Shown here: positions 63,410 through 64,000 of the stretch, piece by piece
Layout: the number at the start of each line of letters is the position of its first letter
Numbering within the stretch: the stretch's first letter is position 1
Assembly (NCBI GenBank): GCA_964017065.1
Contig: OZ024783.1
Span: 18,203,752 to 18,267,751 of the forward strand
DNA length: 64,000 nt
From: Haliclona indistincta
Taxonomy: Eukaryota; Porifera; Demospongiae; Haplosclerida; Chalinidae
Direction: 5' to 3'
The notes under the pieces: model-generated
What the model was told of the DNA's origin: nothing
Databases searched by the model: none
Seen by the model: the letters and a program-made list of their open reading frames with translations, nothing else
Translations under genes and position numbers: made by a program

Positions 63410-64000
63410 CACGGAGGTATGGTAGTAAACATGTGTGTGTCGAGAGGTACGACACAGGTAGGTCAGTATACAAGCATGGTAGTAGACATGTGTGTGTTGA
63501 GAGGTATGACACAGGTAGGTCAGTATACAAGCATGGTAGTAGACATGTGTGTGTAGAGAGGTACGACACAGGCAGGTCAGTATACAAACATGGTAGTAGA
63601 CATGTGTGTGTTGAGAGGTATGACACAGGTAGGTCAGTATACAAGCATGGTAGTAGACATGTGTGTGTTGAGAGGTATGACACAGGTAGGTCAGTATACA
63701 AGCATGGTAGTAGACATGTGTGTTGAGAGGTATGACACAGGTAGGTCAGTATACAAACATGGTAGTAGACATGTGTGTGTTGAGAGGTATGACACAGGTA
63801 GGTCAGTATACAAGCATTGTAGTAGACATTTGTGAGAGGTATGACACAGGTAGGTCAGTATACAAGCATGGTAGTAGACATGTGTGAGAGGTACGACACA
63901 GGTAGGTCAGTATACAAGTATGGTAGTAGACATTTGTGAGAGGTATGACACAGGTAGGTCAGTATACAAACATGGTAGTAGACATGTGTGTGTTGAGAGG
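63410..64000. repeat. 57-bp satellite, runs off the right edge
   Basis: At least ten units, same orientation as 40196 and 44886. Several units near the edge are shortened. Preceded by ATGGTGTCAATTCAAAACCA, as at 40165-40190. Confidence 0.95.

Larger units (their letters stand above)
57650..64000. repeat. Large segmental duplication, copy 2 (partner 30185-40490)
   Basis: Same order of 3' flank, gene body, 52-bp minisatellite, unique stretch, GA tract and 57-bp satellite as copy 1, in the same orientation. It runs off the right edge. The ABC fragment lies just outside its left border. Confidence 0.85.

Noticed and set aside
1..64000. tRNA, rRNA or other structured RNA genes
   Set aside because: I looked for cloverleaf and rRNA-like segments and found none I could support by eye. 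A covariance-model search would settle it.

Overview
The window is intron-bearing, AT-rich animal DNA, most likely from a sponge or another early-branching marine invertebrate. This is inferred from gene content: large beta-helix ectodomain/multi-membrane proteins, an ankyrin-Roc-COR-Death gene, many short GT-AG introns, and dense non-autonomous transposons. There is no bacterial gene organisation. Two 200-base N gaps (8965-9164 and 28021-28220) show it is a draft assembly.

Region A (1-26.7 kb) is a plus-strand tandem cluster of two membrane-protein families. One is a POT/PTR (SLC15-like) transporter: an intact copy at 16590-18311, a copy with a late frameshift at 11961-13693, a copy cut by a poly(A)-tailed retroelement at 563-1642, and relics at 8262-8560 (minus strand) and about 14400-15125. 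The other is a beta-helix ectodomain plus multi-TM protein: full-length genes at 4194-7904 and 22039-25851, the second with an in-frame TAG 60 codons before a conserved-looking tail end, plus N-terminal fragments. The cluster grew by segmental duplication (563-3146 with 17228-19791). Comparing these copies gives clean empty sites for two MITEs.

Region B (26.7-30 kb) is a mosaic of palindromic foldback elements, a LINE endonuclease fragment and the first array of a 57-bp satellite.

Region C (30.7-64 kb) holds two head-to-tail minus-strand genes of one family. The first can be assembled from ten exons between 56933 and 30739 (2778 nt, a whole number of codons, 925 aa, all exon phases compatible). 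It encodes ankyrin repeats, a Roc GTPase with COR, and a Death domain, that is, a DAPK1-like layout without the kinase. Its introns hold a 52-bp minisatellite, GA-rich tracts, the 57-bp satellite, a young Ty3/gypsy element with identical LTRs, foldback elements and a 4.8-kb P-like DNA transposon. The second gene (61153-58533) repeats the Roc-COR-Death part; its 5' exons lie beyond the window. The repeats behind the P-loop exon (52-bp minisatellite, GA tract, 57-bp satellite) are duplicated with it.

The points most worth following are the 8-bp direct repeat GGTTTGTG at the ends of a paralogue-specific 4.1-kb intron, which looks like intron gain by transposon insertion; the P-like transposon that appears to split its transposase into two convergent genes; and the TAG-interrupted receptor-like gene.
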